Assembly (NCBI GenBank): GCA_037833965.1
Contig: AP031356.1
Span: 21,722,501-21,786,500 of the forward strand
Length of the DNA stretch: 64,000 nt
Direction of reading: 5' to 3'
From: Marchantia polymorpha subsp. ruderalis
Taxonomy: Eukaryota > Streptophyta > Marchantiopsida > Marchantiales > Marchantiaceae
The notes beneath the pieces are model-generated. The model did no database searches. It was given only the letters and a program-made list of their open reading frames with translations, and was not told where the DNA came from. A program made the position numbers and the translations under genes. Of this stretch, positions 41,837-51,847 are shown one piece after another. How positions within the stretch are numbered: position 1 is the first letter of the stretch; each line of letters starts with the position of its first letter.

Positions 41837-44656
41837 TTCGTCTTCCGGCTGAATAGCTTCCGGCTCTTCTTCTTCTCCCACCGAACAGCAGGCAACAAAT
41901 CCCACGAAATAATCGGATTCGGTACCATTGGAATCCGATTGCGCGGTCGACTCACTGTCCTCGCCCGATGTGTAACCTGCACTTGTCGATGGGGTCTCTC
42001 CTTCGTGTCTGACCCTATTCCAGGGCACCGTAATGGTTTTGGTCGGTTCCGAAGGATGGGGAAACTTAAGGCGATGTCTTCGCCAATCACATCTGACTTG
42101 TGCACCATATAGCCATGGTCGCCCGAGCAGAACGTCATAGCCCTGCTTCATCATCGGTTGAAGGATGATATACGTCAACCGAAAGTCCGCACCCCCGATG
42201 ATTGTCTTGACATTGCGCAGCATACCTGCAGGCATTCTCCGCGTCTGATCCGCTAATCTCAACACACGCTTCGAGGGTTCGTATTGACTGAACCCCAAGG
42301 CTCTCGCTGTATCCTCCGTCATTATGTTGACTCCTGATCCAGAGTCGATTGGCACTCTGCGTACACAACACCCTGCGATTTCCACATCGATCTCGGATGG
42401 CCCTTGGTCTTCGCTCTCCACTTGAGAGGATGTGGATGCGCGCGGCTTCCGCGGATGCCGTAGCGAAAGCATCAACATTCTCCGATACGTCTTATTGTCC
42501 TCCAAGAGCTGCTTGAACGTGATGTTCACTTTTCGACTCCCGAGATCTTCGACCAAGTCATAGTGAGCGCGTTGGGTCGCCGGGGTCGGCGACGCTCTGC
42601 GAGGTTCCACGGTGGCTGCCAACTTCGCCCCAAGGGAGGATGTCAAGTCTGGCCGCGGTGGGTCCTTTTGCGTGCGGATCGCTTCCTTCAACAGGTTGGC
42701 TACCTCGTTGCGGATATCCGGAGCATAGTCCCGTTTCAGTAGGCGCACTGGCTCGTCCTCAACTGCTGTCTGGGGGCGCACTGCTGGTGCCTCTCGCGTA
42801 GCCGAAGACTTCCGAGCAGGTCGCAAGTCGGACTTGCTGGATGTCTTCTCCTTTCCTTTTCCCGTCCGGTCGTCGGTTCTCCGTTCGTGCTTGCGAGTGT
42901 CACGCTCTTGCTCCTTCGATTTCTTGGAACTACGAGTTTCGACCCGTGCGCACATAACCTCTTCAGCCGGCCATTCTTCGTCTTCGTCATCCCCGTCTGA
43001 ACCTACTTCGACCTGGTTAACTTGGACGTCCTCCTTGGCAGGAGTGTTCACAAATCGTACCGCTGGCCGAGGGACTGGTGGCTGATCACACTCTGGCGCA
43101 GTATGCCCGATCTTCTTGCAATTACTACATGTCGGAGCATAATCGTTTCGCCTTTTTGGATGGGGACACTGCGGTGAGAAGTGCCCAACTTCCCCGCAAT
43201 TATAACAAGCTCGCGGTGGCGGTGGGTCAAACGTTCCTGGAGGTGCTCTCCGCCTCACGGGTACTGTAGTGGCCCGATCCACCGGAATATATCGTGGGAC
43301 TTGCATTGCTGAAACTGCAGGAGGGGTAGGAACCGACTGGACGGCGTAGGCTGTCTCTTCGCTAGCCTCTCCATAGTACTGAGGGTGCTCTCCGTAGTAC
43401 GGTTGTGCCCACTCTACTGCGTTGACTGGATATGACGAACGGGTGGTAAGGCACTCGGTGTTTGCATGTCCCACCGCCCCGCACGTAGTACACCATAAGT
43501 TCGCTCGCACTCTCCCGGGTGATTTTCGGCGATCATGCCCGCCTACCACTTGAACTTTGAGATCGGCGAAGTCCTTCACAAGGGTCTCCATCTTCGAGGC
43601 TATGTCTCCCGGCGCTCTGTCCGTAGTCCCTCGTCGGGTGCCCTTTTTCTTCGCTGACCCATGCTTCTTCCTCTTCTTCTCCTCCTCCGACGATGAGGTT
43701 TCCTCTTCTTCGGATGAGGAACGGTTCTCGTCCGAAGACGATTCCTCCGATGTCGGAGTTGTACCTCTACGTCGTCTTCGCCCTCCCTTCGGTTTTCGCT
43801 CCTTCGACTCCCGTCTCTCTCTCCCTCTTTGGTTGAGAGTGGAAGTTTCGAAGGCTTCTGCCGATGCAATCACATCCTCAATAGTGTCGCACTTGCTGCG
43901 TCGGCAAAAAGTCTCCATCTCCCGAGTTAAACCGGTCACGTACCAATCCACAGCTTGTTGTACCGAGAAAGGGGACCCTGGTCCTGTTTTCGGTATTCTG
44001 TCAAGGAGGTCCAGAAATCTCTCAGTGTAGTCACGCAGACTCTCCTTCTTCTCTCGCTGCAAATTACGTAACTTTGTCAAAACCCGGCTGTCGTAGCCGA
44101 GCTCGCGAAAGCGGCGAAGGAACTTCTCCTTCAGCTGGGCCCATGTTGTCAACCCAGTCGGATCGATGCTCTCGTGATTGTACCAACTCCTCGCTTTCTT
44201 CCGCAGAAGGCTTGGAAAGATCCTTAGTCGGTCGTCGTCTGCGATCTCGCGATTAGCAATAGACACCGATTCGAACAACTTGATGTATGAATCTGCATCG
44301 TCGTCATCCCCACTCCCTTTGTACTTCGGGTAGGAATGTTTAGTAATCGGCTGAGGTAGCCGCACATTGGCTTGTCCGTCCGCCATCGGTGGGTCTGTCG
44401 ACGGTTCTCGGGCGGTCGGTTCTACTTCACTAGGCGGGTCCGTGCAAGGAATATCTAGTAGAACTGTAAGCACCAAGTTTGGTTCCGAGTCGCCGGGGGT
44501 AGGTTCCCCAAGGATGTCGGCCGAACTAGGCTTAGGTACTCTTTTTGGTGTTTTCTTGTTTTGACGCCGTGTCTCTTCCACGGCCTTCTCTGAATCTCGT
44601 CGGAACTTGCGGACAGCTCTAGCACTTAGGTTGCTCCCGCTAGCCCCAGTCGACAT
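41834..44656 (-). CDS. gag-pro: A3 Gag-Pro polyprotein (940 aa)
   Basis: Intact. The start ATG at 44656 lies 47 bases after the primer-binding site. Gag core about residues 110-275; Ser/Glu patch and basic stretch about 300-345; CCHC knuckles starting near residues 389, 484 and 510; retropepsin with DSG at about 771-773 and LLGRPWL at about 843-849. An acidic tail ends EDE before TAG. It is three residues shorter than A1 Gag-Pro because of a small in-frame deletion before the protease. Its product should assemble particles, bind RNA and mature the polyprotein. Confidence 0.96.
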   Translation of the reverse strand: MSTGASGSNLSARAVRKFRRDSEKAVEETRRQNKKTPKRVPKPSSADILGEPTPGDSEPNLVLTVLLDIPCTDPPSEVEPTAREPSTDPPMADGQANVRLPQPITKHSYPKYKGSGDDDDADSYIKLFESVSIANREIADDDRLRIFPSLLRKKARSWYNHESIDPTGLTTWAQLKEKFLRRFRELGYDSRVLTKLRNLQREKKESLRDYTERFLDLLDRIPKTGPGSPFSVQQAVDWYVTGLTREMETFCRRSKCDTIEDVIASAEAFETSTLNQRGRERRESKERKPKGGRRRRRGTTPTSEESSSDENRSSSEEEETSSSEEEKKRKKHGSAKKKGTRRGTTDRAPGDIASKMETLVKDFADLKVQVVGGHDRRKSPGRVRANLWCTTCGAVGHANTECLTTRSSYPVNAVEWAQPYYGEHPQYYGEASEETAYAVQSVPTPPAVSAMQVPRYIPVDRATTVPVRRRAPPGTFDPPPPRACYNCGEVGHFSPQCPHPKRRNDYAPTCSNCKKIGHTAPECDQPPVPRPAVRFVNTPAKEDVQVNQVEVGSDGDDEDEEWPAEEVMCARVETRSSKKSKEQERDTRKHERRTDDRTGKGKEKTSSKSDLRPARKSSATREAPAVRPQTAVEDEPVRLLKRDYAPDIRNEVANLLKEAIRTQKDPPRPDLTSSLGAKLAATVEPRRASPTPATQRAHYDLVEDLGSRKVNITFKQLLEDNKTYRRMLMLSLRHPRKPRASTSSQVESEDQGPSEIDVEIAGCCVRRVPIDSGSGVNIMTEDTARALGFSQYEPSKRVLRLADQTRRMPAGMLRNVKTIIGGADFRLTYIILQPMMKQGYDVLLGRPWLYGAQVRCDWRRHRLKFPHPSEPTKTITVPWNRVRHEGETPSTSAGYTSGEDSESTAQSDSNGTESDYFVGFVACCSVGEEEEPEAIQPEDE

Positions 44657-44703
44657 TCACCGAGCATGGTTGCTCGTAAAAACCCCGGTGTTGACGCAAC
44701 TGT

Positions 44704-44720
44704 CCCCGGCAGCGGCGCCA
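44704..44720 (-). other. Primer-binding site of A3 (tRNA-Asp type)
   Basis: Minus-strand TGGCGCCGCTGCCGGGG, same one-base difference from tRNA-Asp as in A1 and B1, 22 bases after the LTR. Confidence 0.8.
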
Positions 44721-45694
44721 AAAAGAAGTTGTCGGCTTCTTATGTAATAACCCACTAAAGGCTAAAACTGCAATATAGTGGTAGAAAGGTCGAACCCACA
44801 GGGACAGAGGAACACACAGGGTACAAAGTGTCACGTTTTAACAGACTATTGAGGAGTTTGAATTCTCAGGCAACTGTCACTCCCAGAAATACTGCAAGTG
44901 TCCACTCGGAGCGCACTCGGAGGTCGCACAGTGCAGCGTAACACACACACACACACACACACACACCTGAAACTACAGAAACACAACCCAGAGATCCGTT
45001 AGGACCTCTACTCAAGATTTCAGGGGGGAAGTCTCTCGCGAGCACACTCGGCAAAGCTGCGGGCAGTGACTTCCAACTCCGGCTTTTACAACACTTCCAC
45101 TAGCTTGCTGCTAGTGTAGGAAACCCGGTTTGGACTGCCTACTTCGGATCGAAGTCACTCATACGCGGTGAACAACACTCTCAACTCACAAAACGCGCAG
45201 AGAACACAGGTCCGCACTGAAGGACTCACTGTGAAACATTCCAGTAACACAACAACAGTCTATTGAAGAGTTTGAATTCTCAGGCACTTGTCATTCCCAG
45301 AAATACTACAGGGGTTACCCTCAAGGCACCTGCTGCAGCGTAACCTGAATTTACAACCAAGGCTTACACGAAGTAGCAAAACTTCACTTTGGCATTCAGG
45401 GGAAAAATCCCAAGGAGTACAATCAGAAAGAAACACTCGAAGGTGTAGGGGCGAAACTGTTCAAGTATCTAACTAGTCACTGGCTCTGAGCATCGGCAGT
45501 CACCCGCAGGTGCAGATCCGAACTACTCAAGTCTCTAACCAATGTACTAGCTCTGAACATTCGGCCGAAGGCCTTCAGCTACAAAATGCGGAACGCTAAG
45601 TTGTAACTCCTCCTGCGTGGTGACAGAACTCAAGGACACAAACACGCAAAGGAAATGGGTTCCTGATCTATACTTCTGAGTTTGGGAAAGAACC

Positions 45695-45723
45695 CCAGGC
45701 AAAACGCCTGGAACTATTTTATA
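45695..45723 (-). promoter_or_regulatory. LTR promoter of A3: TATA box plus hairpin
   Basis: TATAAAATAG at 45723-45714, hairpin at 45711-45695; would drive A3 genomic RNA. Confidence 0.72.
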
Positions 45724-45759
45724 CCTTCTAAGTCCTACCTAGCACTACACTGCACTACG

Positions 45760-48700
45760 CTACACGCCTGCACGGAACCACGCTACACTACACTCCGCGG
45801 AACCTGTACTGCGTCTCCGGCGCGGCCGACTGCCGCGCACTAACTCCCTACCCTGCCACTCTTCCGCTCGACTGCGCAGTCCCAACCGCTGCAACGCCGC
45901 GGACACCTCCCCTTCGAGGGCGGACATGGTATCCTGAGCCTTCGACAGAAAGGCCTCGAGCTTCTTCGCTACCTTCCGCCGACTCCTACTGTCGCCTGAC
46001 AACAACCCGGCTGCGCGCAATTCAAACTCACGCAGTGTGAGTTTCTCCTGCGCCTTCACTTCCCAGTGGGCGTAGCCCTTGAGACAGTGGGCGACTCGCC
46101 TCGCCGTCTCCACCTTCGTGCGATCCGCCTCCTTCCTGCGATCCTCTTCAATCATCACTAATTGCGATTCGGCTTCAGCACGTTGCGCTCTCAATTCGCC
46201 ACACTTTGACTGCAACCTGCGGATTAATTCTTCATCCGCCTGCCGTGCGAGCTGACATTGTTCCAACAACCGCGTCTGTCGCACGAGCTCCTCTGACAAA
46301 ATCCGATTCTGGGCCTGCTCAGAGTTGAGTGCTTCCTTGACCTTCACCTGCTCCTTGGTGAGCTCGCCCAGTTTCTCATCCTTCATCTTCTCGGTGTGCT
46401 TGTAGAATTTCTGATTAAGCTTGTACTGACCCCACAAGCACTCATGCTTCTCCTTCAAGTCCCTCAACTCCTGGTCCACTCTAGCTAATAGCTTGCTGGT
46501 GTGGACTTTAGTGCGAGTCCGCCTGCGCACTAACTCGATGTAAGATCCCGGCTGGAGTGGGTCGGCGTATTTATCGACCTTGCGATCCAAGTACCGCAGC
46601 AACGGAATCACCTGCTCAGAGAGCGCCGCCGCCGGCGCTCCAACAATTTCCTCCTCCTCCTCCTCGGTGTCTTCTGCTCCTGACATTTCTTCCGTGGAGC
46701 CTCCGTCGTCATCATCTTAGTGGAGAATTTCAGTCGCCATTGATTGCGTCGGCGACTGCCCCGAGTGGGGCTGCACGTCCTCGACGTGTGCTGCCTGCGA
46801 AGGCACGGCTGCAGCCTCGCTGCTCGTCGCCAAAATGTCTAAGGTGGAAGGCGAATGTACCCGAGCGGCATCCCCGTCGCTCGCTTGTTGATTGCCTACC
46901 GCGTTCTCTCTTTCGCCGTCGTCCGCCGCAGAAGGCGATCGAGCGGAGGGTGGCTGCGCGGGGTTTGATTGCGCATCGCGCATCGAGATTTCATCCCGCG
47001 GACAGTCACTCCGCTCCATCGTCTGCTGCTCCCTTGATCGGTCCGCGGGGGCTGTGCCCGGCCCGTGCGCAGGCGCATTTGCCGGCGCCTTGTCCGCCGC
47101 AGGCGTAGCGCCGCGGACACCTATCGCCGAAGGCGACATGACCGGGGGCCGCACGCCCGTTGTTCCTTGGCCTATAGGCCCTACCGCCGAAGGCGCATCT
47201 ATCGGCGGACTTCCCGCCGATGGTGCGGCCTCCGCACGCTCTCTGCTCGTATCTCCTCGGCTCGAAGGCCCTGGCGCCGAAGGCGCAAATTGCGGCGCGT
47301 GGTGCGCCGGAGGGTCTGGCCCCGAGGGCCGGTGTCTCGTAGGCGGTTCTTCCGCCGGCTCCTTCCCCTTCCTCCGTTGGAACGGGGGTGATTCTTGCCT
47401 GTGCACAGGCGGACTGCTCCTTCCCACGCGTAAGCGTAGATCCACGTCCACTTGTGTTCGCCGGTCCGCGGAGGCTCGTCCGTCCGCGGAGGTTCGCTTG
47501 TGCGCAAACGGAACATCTGTCCGCATCGCACGTGGTAACTCCGGAGGCCCTTGGCTCGTAGGCGGCCTCTCTCCCGACGAGGTTGCAGCGTGGCCCGTTG
47601 CTCCTGCGGTCGTCCGCGCTTCCTCTCGCCTCTCTGGCGACGCACTTCCTATCTCCGTCGCAATCGTCGCCGTGTCTGCACTGTCAGCTGGCAACACCAG
47701 TCTGCGTGCCTTCTGCTGCGGCCGGCTGTATGGCTCGCACAGCGACCGCGGTCGAATGGGAGCAGAAGGTTCTTGATGCTGCTCCTCTTCGGACTCTTCC
47801 CTCCATCGCCGCTTCCGCGGCACTCGCGCTGCAGGGGTGTGTCTCCCTTCGTCCCTCCGTCTTGATGGGGTAGAAGTCGGTGACTCCTCTGCATCAGTAT
47901 CGACCTCGTTCTCCCGCACATACTTCCCGGGATGGTCGATGGACAATGGCGGAAAATGTTCAAGCTCCGCCGCTGTCAAACAATTCCGCTGTCGATAAAA
48001 ATTGATGAGGAAAGGAGAAAGATGGTTTAGAGTTCCCCCCTTCTCCTCAAACGCGTGCTGTCGCATCACCCTGTGCAGGATGCTCGCCCAGTGAATTGGA
48101 GTTCCCTCGATGACGCACTCCACAAAAGAGACCTGCCACAATGTGATGTAGCAGGCGCGGTGCGGCTGCAGTAATTGCATCAGCGCCGCGGACAAAGTCC
48201 GGCGAAATCGATCTTTGTAATCACGGGTCCTGTACCCATTCTTGGTAGACCTCCCGGTCTTGAACAGCTCCACAAATTGCGCCTCTTCTTGCTTGGTCAC
48301 CTTGATGCTCTCACTGTCGAAAAGGAGATGCCCTGGCATGCCAGCACATCTTCCCAACGCCTGCGCCCAATCTTGGACTGTCCACCGATCAACATGCGGA
48401 CGCAATCCGCGCGAGGGTGGTCCCTGTGGCTCTAGCCACTCGCGCACCATATTCGCGCAGATGTAATTCCATCCCCATAGCAAGAAATCGAGCTTTCTTG
48501 CTATTAAGCGCTCCTCGAAAGCGCGCAGCCCGTTCTGCAGCAGGCGAAGTGGCACCATCCGCAATCTGCTCGGTCTCGTCATTGCGTTCCTGGGGTTCGC
48601 TCGCCCGCTCATTCTACTTCCGCACTGCCCGCGTTTCTTTCTCTCTCGGCAAACTCTAATCGCTCTCAATTCCAAATCACGCGCACTCACTTCTCCCTCA

Positions 48701-48834
48701 ATCAACAAGAAATCTCCTGTGCGACGACGTCGAGAATGTTCCGCAGCCAGCAGATGGATGCGCGCAGCGCGCACAAGAGATTGGAATCGCGAATTCAAGA
48801 ATGGGACGTTCTCCGCCGCCCGGTCGAAGGTCAT
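45760..48834 (-). pseudogene. U3-encoded LTR protein, family A, one nonsense codon (A3 5' LTR)
   Basis: Frame from 48834 to 45760, interrupted by a TAA at 46716-46714, just before the DDDD acidic patch, where the 3' LTR of the same element has TTA and other copies TCG. The first part (705 residues) has the globular region and disordered centre; the second (from about 46686) has the acidic patch, LLRYLDRK block and coiled coil. Here only one palindromic core remains (47397-47412), so the centre is 26 residues shorter than in the 3' LTR copy. The MRQHAFEEKGG codon mutated in the 3' LTR is intact here. Confidence 0.9.
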
Positions 48835-50081
48835 GGTCGGCTCTTGGTCGTGAAGAACGTCTCACTTGATGGCCGCGCCGGCTGTACGCTGGAACGGTCT
48901 TCGCTCTCACGCGCGGCTTCACGCTCCGCCGTCGTCAATTAAACTCTCACGCTCGAATTGGCGGATTTGAACTCCGCGAGTGTGTCACCCTGCGGACATG
49001 GGGGCGTAGCGCCGAAGGCGAGTTTTCCGCCTTGCGCGGTACACTTGTTCGTACCGCCCCTCGGCCAATCCCCCTCTGCCTTGACGCGTGTGTCCGCATG
49101 TCGGACAAAAATTCAACTCCTGCCTGTGCGCAGGCAGGAGCCTCGGCGGATTCTCCGCCGGTGCGGAACTTGAACATCCTCCTGTGCACAGGCGTTCGCC
49201 TGTGCGCAGGCGAATTCCTTCCGCGGCGCTGCGCTGGCGCGGAAGGCGTTGACCGTGGTCAGCCGTCTCCGTCCAGTCTGTCCGTTCCTTGTCTCTCCGT
49301 CGGCGCTTCCGCCGCCGCAACTCCGTCCGTCCAAGAGCGCATCCACCCGTGCCGTCCGCATGGTCCGTACCGATTGGATTACTCTGGCGGCTCTTCCGAC
49401 GTACGCGGCGCTGCGCTGGCGCGGAAGGCGCCGTACACTTTCTACCTCACAAGGCGCATTTCTAGGGCCCAAGGCGGATTTTCCGCCGACGCCGAAGTGC
49501 CTGTGCACAGGCAAACGCCTGTGCGTAGGCGGACTTCGCGCCTTCCCTAACCCTACTTTGCCTGTGCACAGGCGAACGCCTTCGCCCGCGCATAGGACAA
49601 AACTTGATTCCTCCTTCCGCGTAGGCGGAATTCGCGCCGGTGGCGAACTCCTTCCGCCGTAGGCGACCGCCTCCGTTTCTTCCAGTAGCGATAACTCCCT
49701 AAGTCCTCGTCCGTTCCAAGCGTTCTTGGGCTCGTTGGAATCAGCGCGTCGAGCTCTTTCCAACGGGATCCTAACTTGGTCAAGGCGCCCGAGGATTTAC
49801 CTAATTATGGAGCGTTTCCCTACAGCCGCGGACGCAACCTCCGAAGGCGGGTTTTGCGCCTTGCGCCGTAGAGATCCTAACTGCAAAGCCCGAAGGGAGG
49901 GTGGTGCCTGTCCTTTCTGCGGCACCCCAAATCCCAGATTCTACAAGATCCCTCGAGAATCCCCGCGATCTTCCGGATTCACTCTGTTTTGATGTACCGA
50001 AGGCTATTTACAATGCTGCCAGGGTACAGTTTTCCAAAAATGTTTTAATTTCCTCAAAATTGCCAAAAGTGGGGTACCACA

Positions 50082-50086
50082 ATCTG
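50082..50086. repeat. Target site duplication of A3, right copy
   Basis: ATCTG, pairing with 33534-33538. Confidence 0.95.
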
Positions 50087-50676
50087 TCCGGACGAATTGC
50101 CAGGTGGGTACTACTGCTGCAGGAATTCACCTATACTGTACAGACACGGAAAGGCGTTCACCATGAGAACGCGGACTACCTCTCCCGACTATGGACCGAA
50201 CCCATAGAAGAGGAAGTAGTGGATGATTTTCCCGACGAACAACTTTTTCAGTTGTCCGCCAGCCATGAGTCCAGGTACGCGGACTTATACAGGTTCCTGC
50301 TCACACTCCAATGTCCGGAAGGATTGGATGCAGAGCAGCGCACAGTCTTCGTTCATAAAGCGGGACCTTACCAGCTCCAACAAGGGGTCTTGTTCAAGAA
50401 AATGGCAGACGAGAGGTTGTGCAGATGTCTAGAGGAGTCCAAAGTACCGCGAGTTGTCAAAGCCATGCACACAGAAGACGCTGGTGGTCACTACGCCACC
50501 AGAAACACAGTGACCAAAATTGTGAATGCAGGATACTGGTGGCCGACGATGTTCAAAGATGTACACGACTACGTTCGCAAATGCGACAGCTGCCAGAGAA
50601 CGGGAAGGCCGACTCCGACCACGAGATGGCCTCTTACACCAATCATGCCATTGGCACCGTTTGAAAAATGGGGGAT
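50087..50676 (+). pseudogene. pol: B1 pol, part 2 (end of RNase H, integrase zinc region)
   Basis: Continues B1 pol after element A3, from SGRIARWVLLLQEFTY. It contains the end of RNase H, the linker and the integrase HHCC region (HTEDAGGHYATRNT to CDSCQRTGRP), and stops at FEKWGI, two bases into a codon, where solo LTR A4 is inserted. Part 3 begins at 56026. The open frame read from 49901 includes A3 LTR sequence at its start and is not a real gene start. Confidence 0.93.
50672..50676. repeat. Target site duplication of A4, left copy
   Basis: GGGAT, repeated at 56021-56025. Confidence 0.95.
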
Positions 50677-51847
50677 TGTGGTACCCCACTTTTGGCAATT
50701 TTGAGAAAATTAAAACATTTTTTGGAAAACTGTACCCTGGCAGCATTGTAAATAGCCTTCGGTACATCAAAACAGAGTGAATCCGGAAGATCGCGGGGAT
50801 TCTCGAGGGATCTTGTAGAATCTGGGATTTGGGGTGCCGCAGCAAGCACAGGCACCACCCTCCCTGCGAGCTCCGCAGTTAGGATCTCTACAGCGCAAGG
50901 CGCAAAACCCGCCTTCGGAGGTTGCGTCCGCGGCTGTAGGGAAACCCCCGTAATTAGGTCAACCCTCGGGCGTCTTGACCAAGTTAGGGTTCCGTTGGAA
51001 AGAGCTCGACGCGCTGATTCTAACGAGCCCAAGAACGCTTGGAACGGACGAGGACTTAGGGAGTTATCGCTACTGGAAGAAACGGAGGCGGTCGCCTACG
51101 GCGGAAGGAGTTCGCCACCGGCGCGAATTCCGCCTACGCGGAAGGGGGATTCAAGTTTTGTCCTATGCGCGGACGAAGGCGTTCGCCTGTGCACAGGCGA
51201 AGTAGGGTTAGGGAAGGCGCGAAGTCCGCCTACGCACAGGCGTTCGCCTGTGCACAGGCACTTCGGCGTCGGCGGGAAATCCGCCTTGGGCCCTAGAAAT
51301 GCGCCTTGTGAGGTAGAAAGTGTACGGCGCCTTCCGCGCCAGCGCAGCGCAGCGTACGTCGGAAGAGCCGCCAGAGTAATCCAATAGGTACGGACCGTGC
51401 GGACGGCACGGGTGGATGCGCTCTTGGACGGACGGAGTTGCGGCGGCGGAAGCGCCGACGGAGAGACAAGGAACGGACAGACTGGACGGAGACGGCTGAC
51501 CACGGTCAACGCCTTCCGCGCCAGCGCAGCGCCGCGGACGGAATTCGCCTGCGCACAGGCAGGAGTTGAATTTTTGTCCGACATGCGGACACACGCGTCA
51601 AGGCAGAAGGAGATTGGCCGAGGGGCGGTACGAACAAGTGTACCGCGCAAGGCGGAAAACTCGCCTTCGGCGCTACGCCCCCATGTCCGGAGGGTGACAC
51701 GCTCGCGGAGTTCAAATCCGCCAATTCGAGCGTGAGAGTTTAATCGACGACGGCGGAGCGTGAAGCCGCGCGTGAGAGCGAAGACCGTTCCAGCGTACAG
51801 CCGGCGCGGCCATCAAGTGAGACGTTCTTCACGACCAAGAGACGACC

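Larger units (their letters stand above)
33539..50081 (-). mobile_element. Element A3, complete Ty3/gypsy retrotransposon (16,543 bp, minus strand)
   Basis: The only uninterrupted full-length element in the window: 5' LTR 44743-50081, primer-binding site, gag-pro, UAG, pol, polypurine tract, 3' LTR 33539-38955, with ATCTG target duplications. Gag-pro and pol are open. Both LTR copies of the U3 frame carry a nonsense codon, at different places. The LTRs differ by a 78-base repeat-bounded indel and few substitutions, so insertion is recent. It lies in B1 pol in the opposite orientation. Confidence 0.96.
44743..50081 (-). mobile_element. A3 5' LTR (5,339 bp)
   Basis: 48835-50081 is gene-free U3 with GGCG/CGCC inverted repeats. 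45760-48834 is the U3 frame with one nonsense codon. 44743-45711 is R/U5 with an AC run near 44941-44966 and the duplicated block. Compared with the 3' LTR it lacks exactly 78 bases between two CCTGTGCACAGGCGG repeats. Confidence 0.94.

Noticed and set aside
49901-50704. Frame 49901-50704 as one gene
   Set aside because: It begins in the A3 LTR, crosses the target duplication into B1 pol and ends in the A4 LTR; only 50087-50676 is pol.
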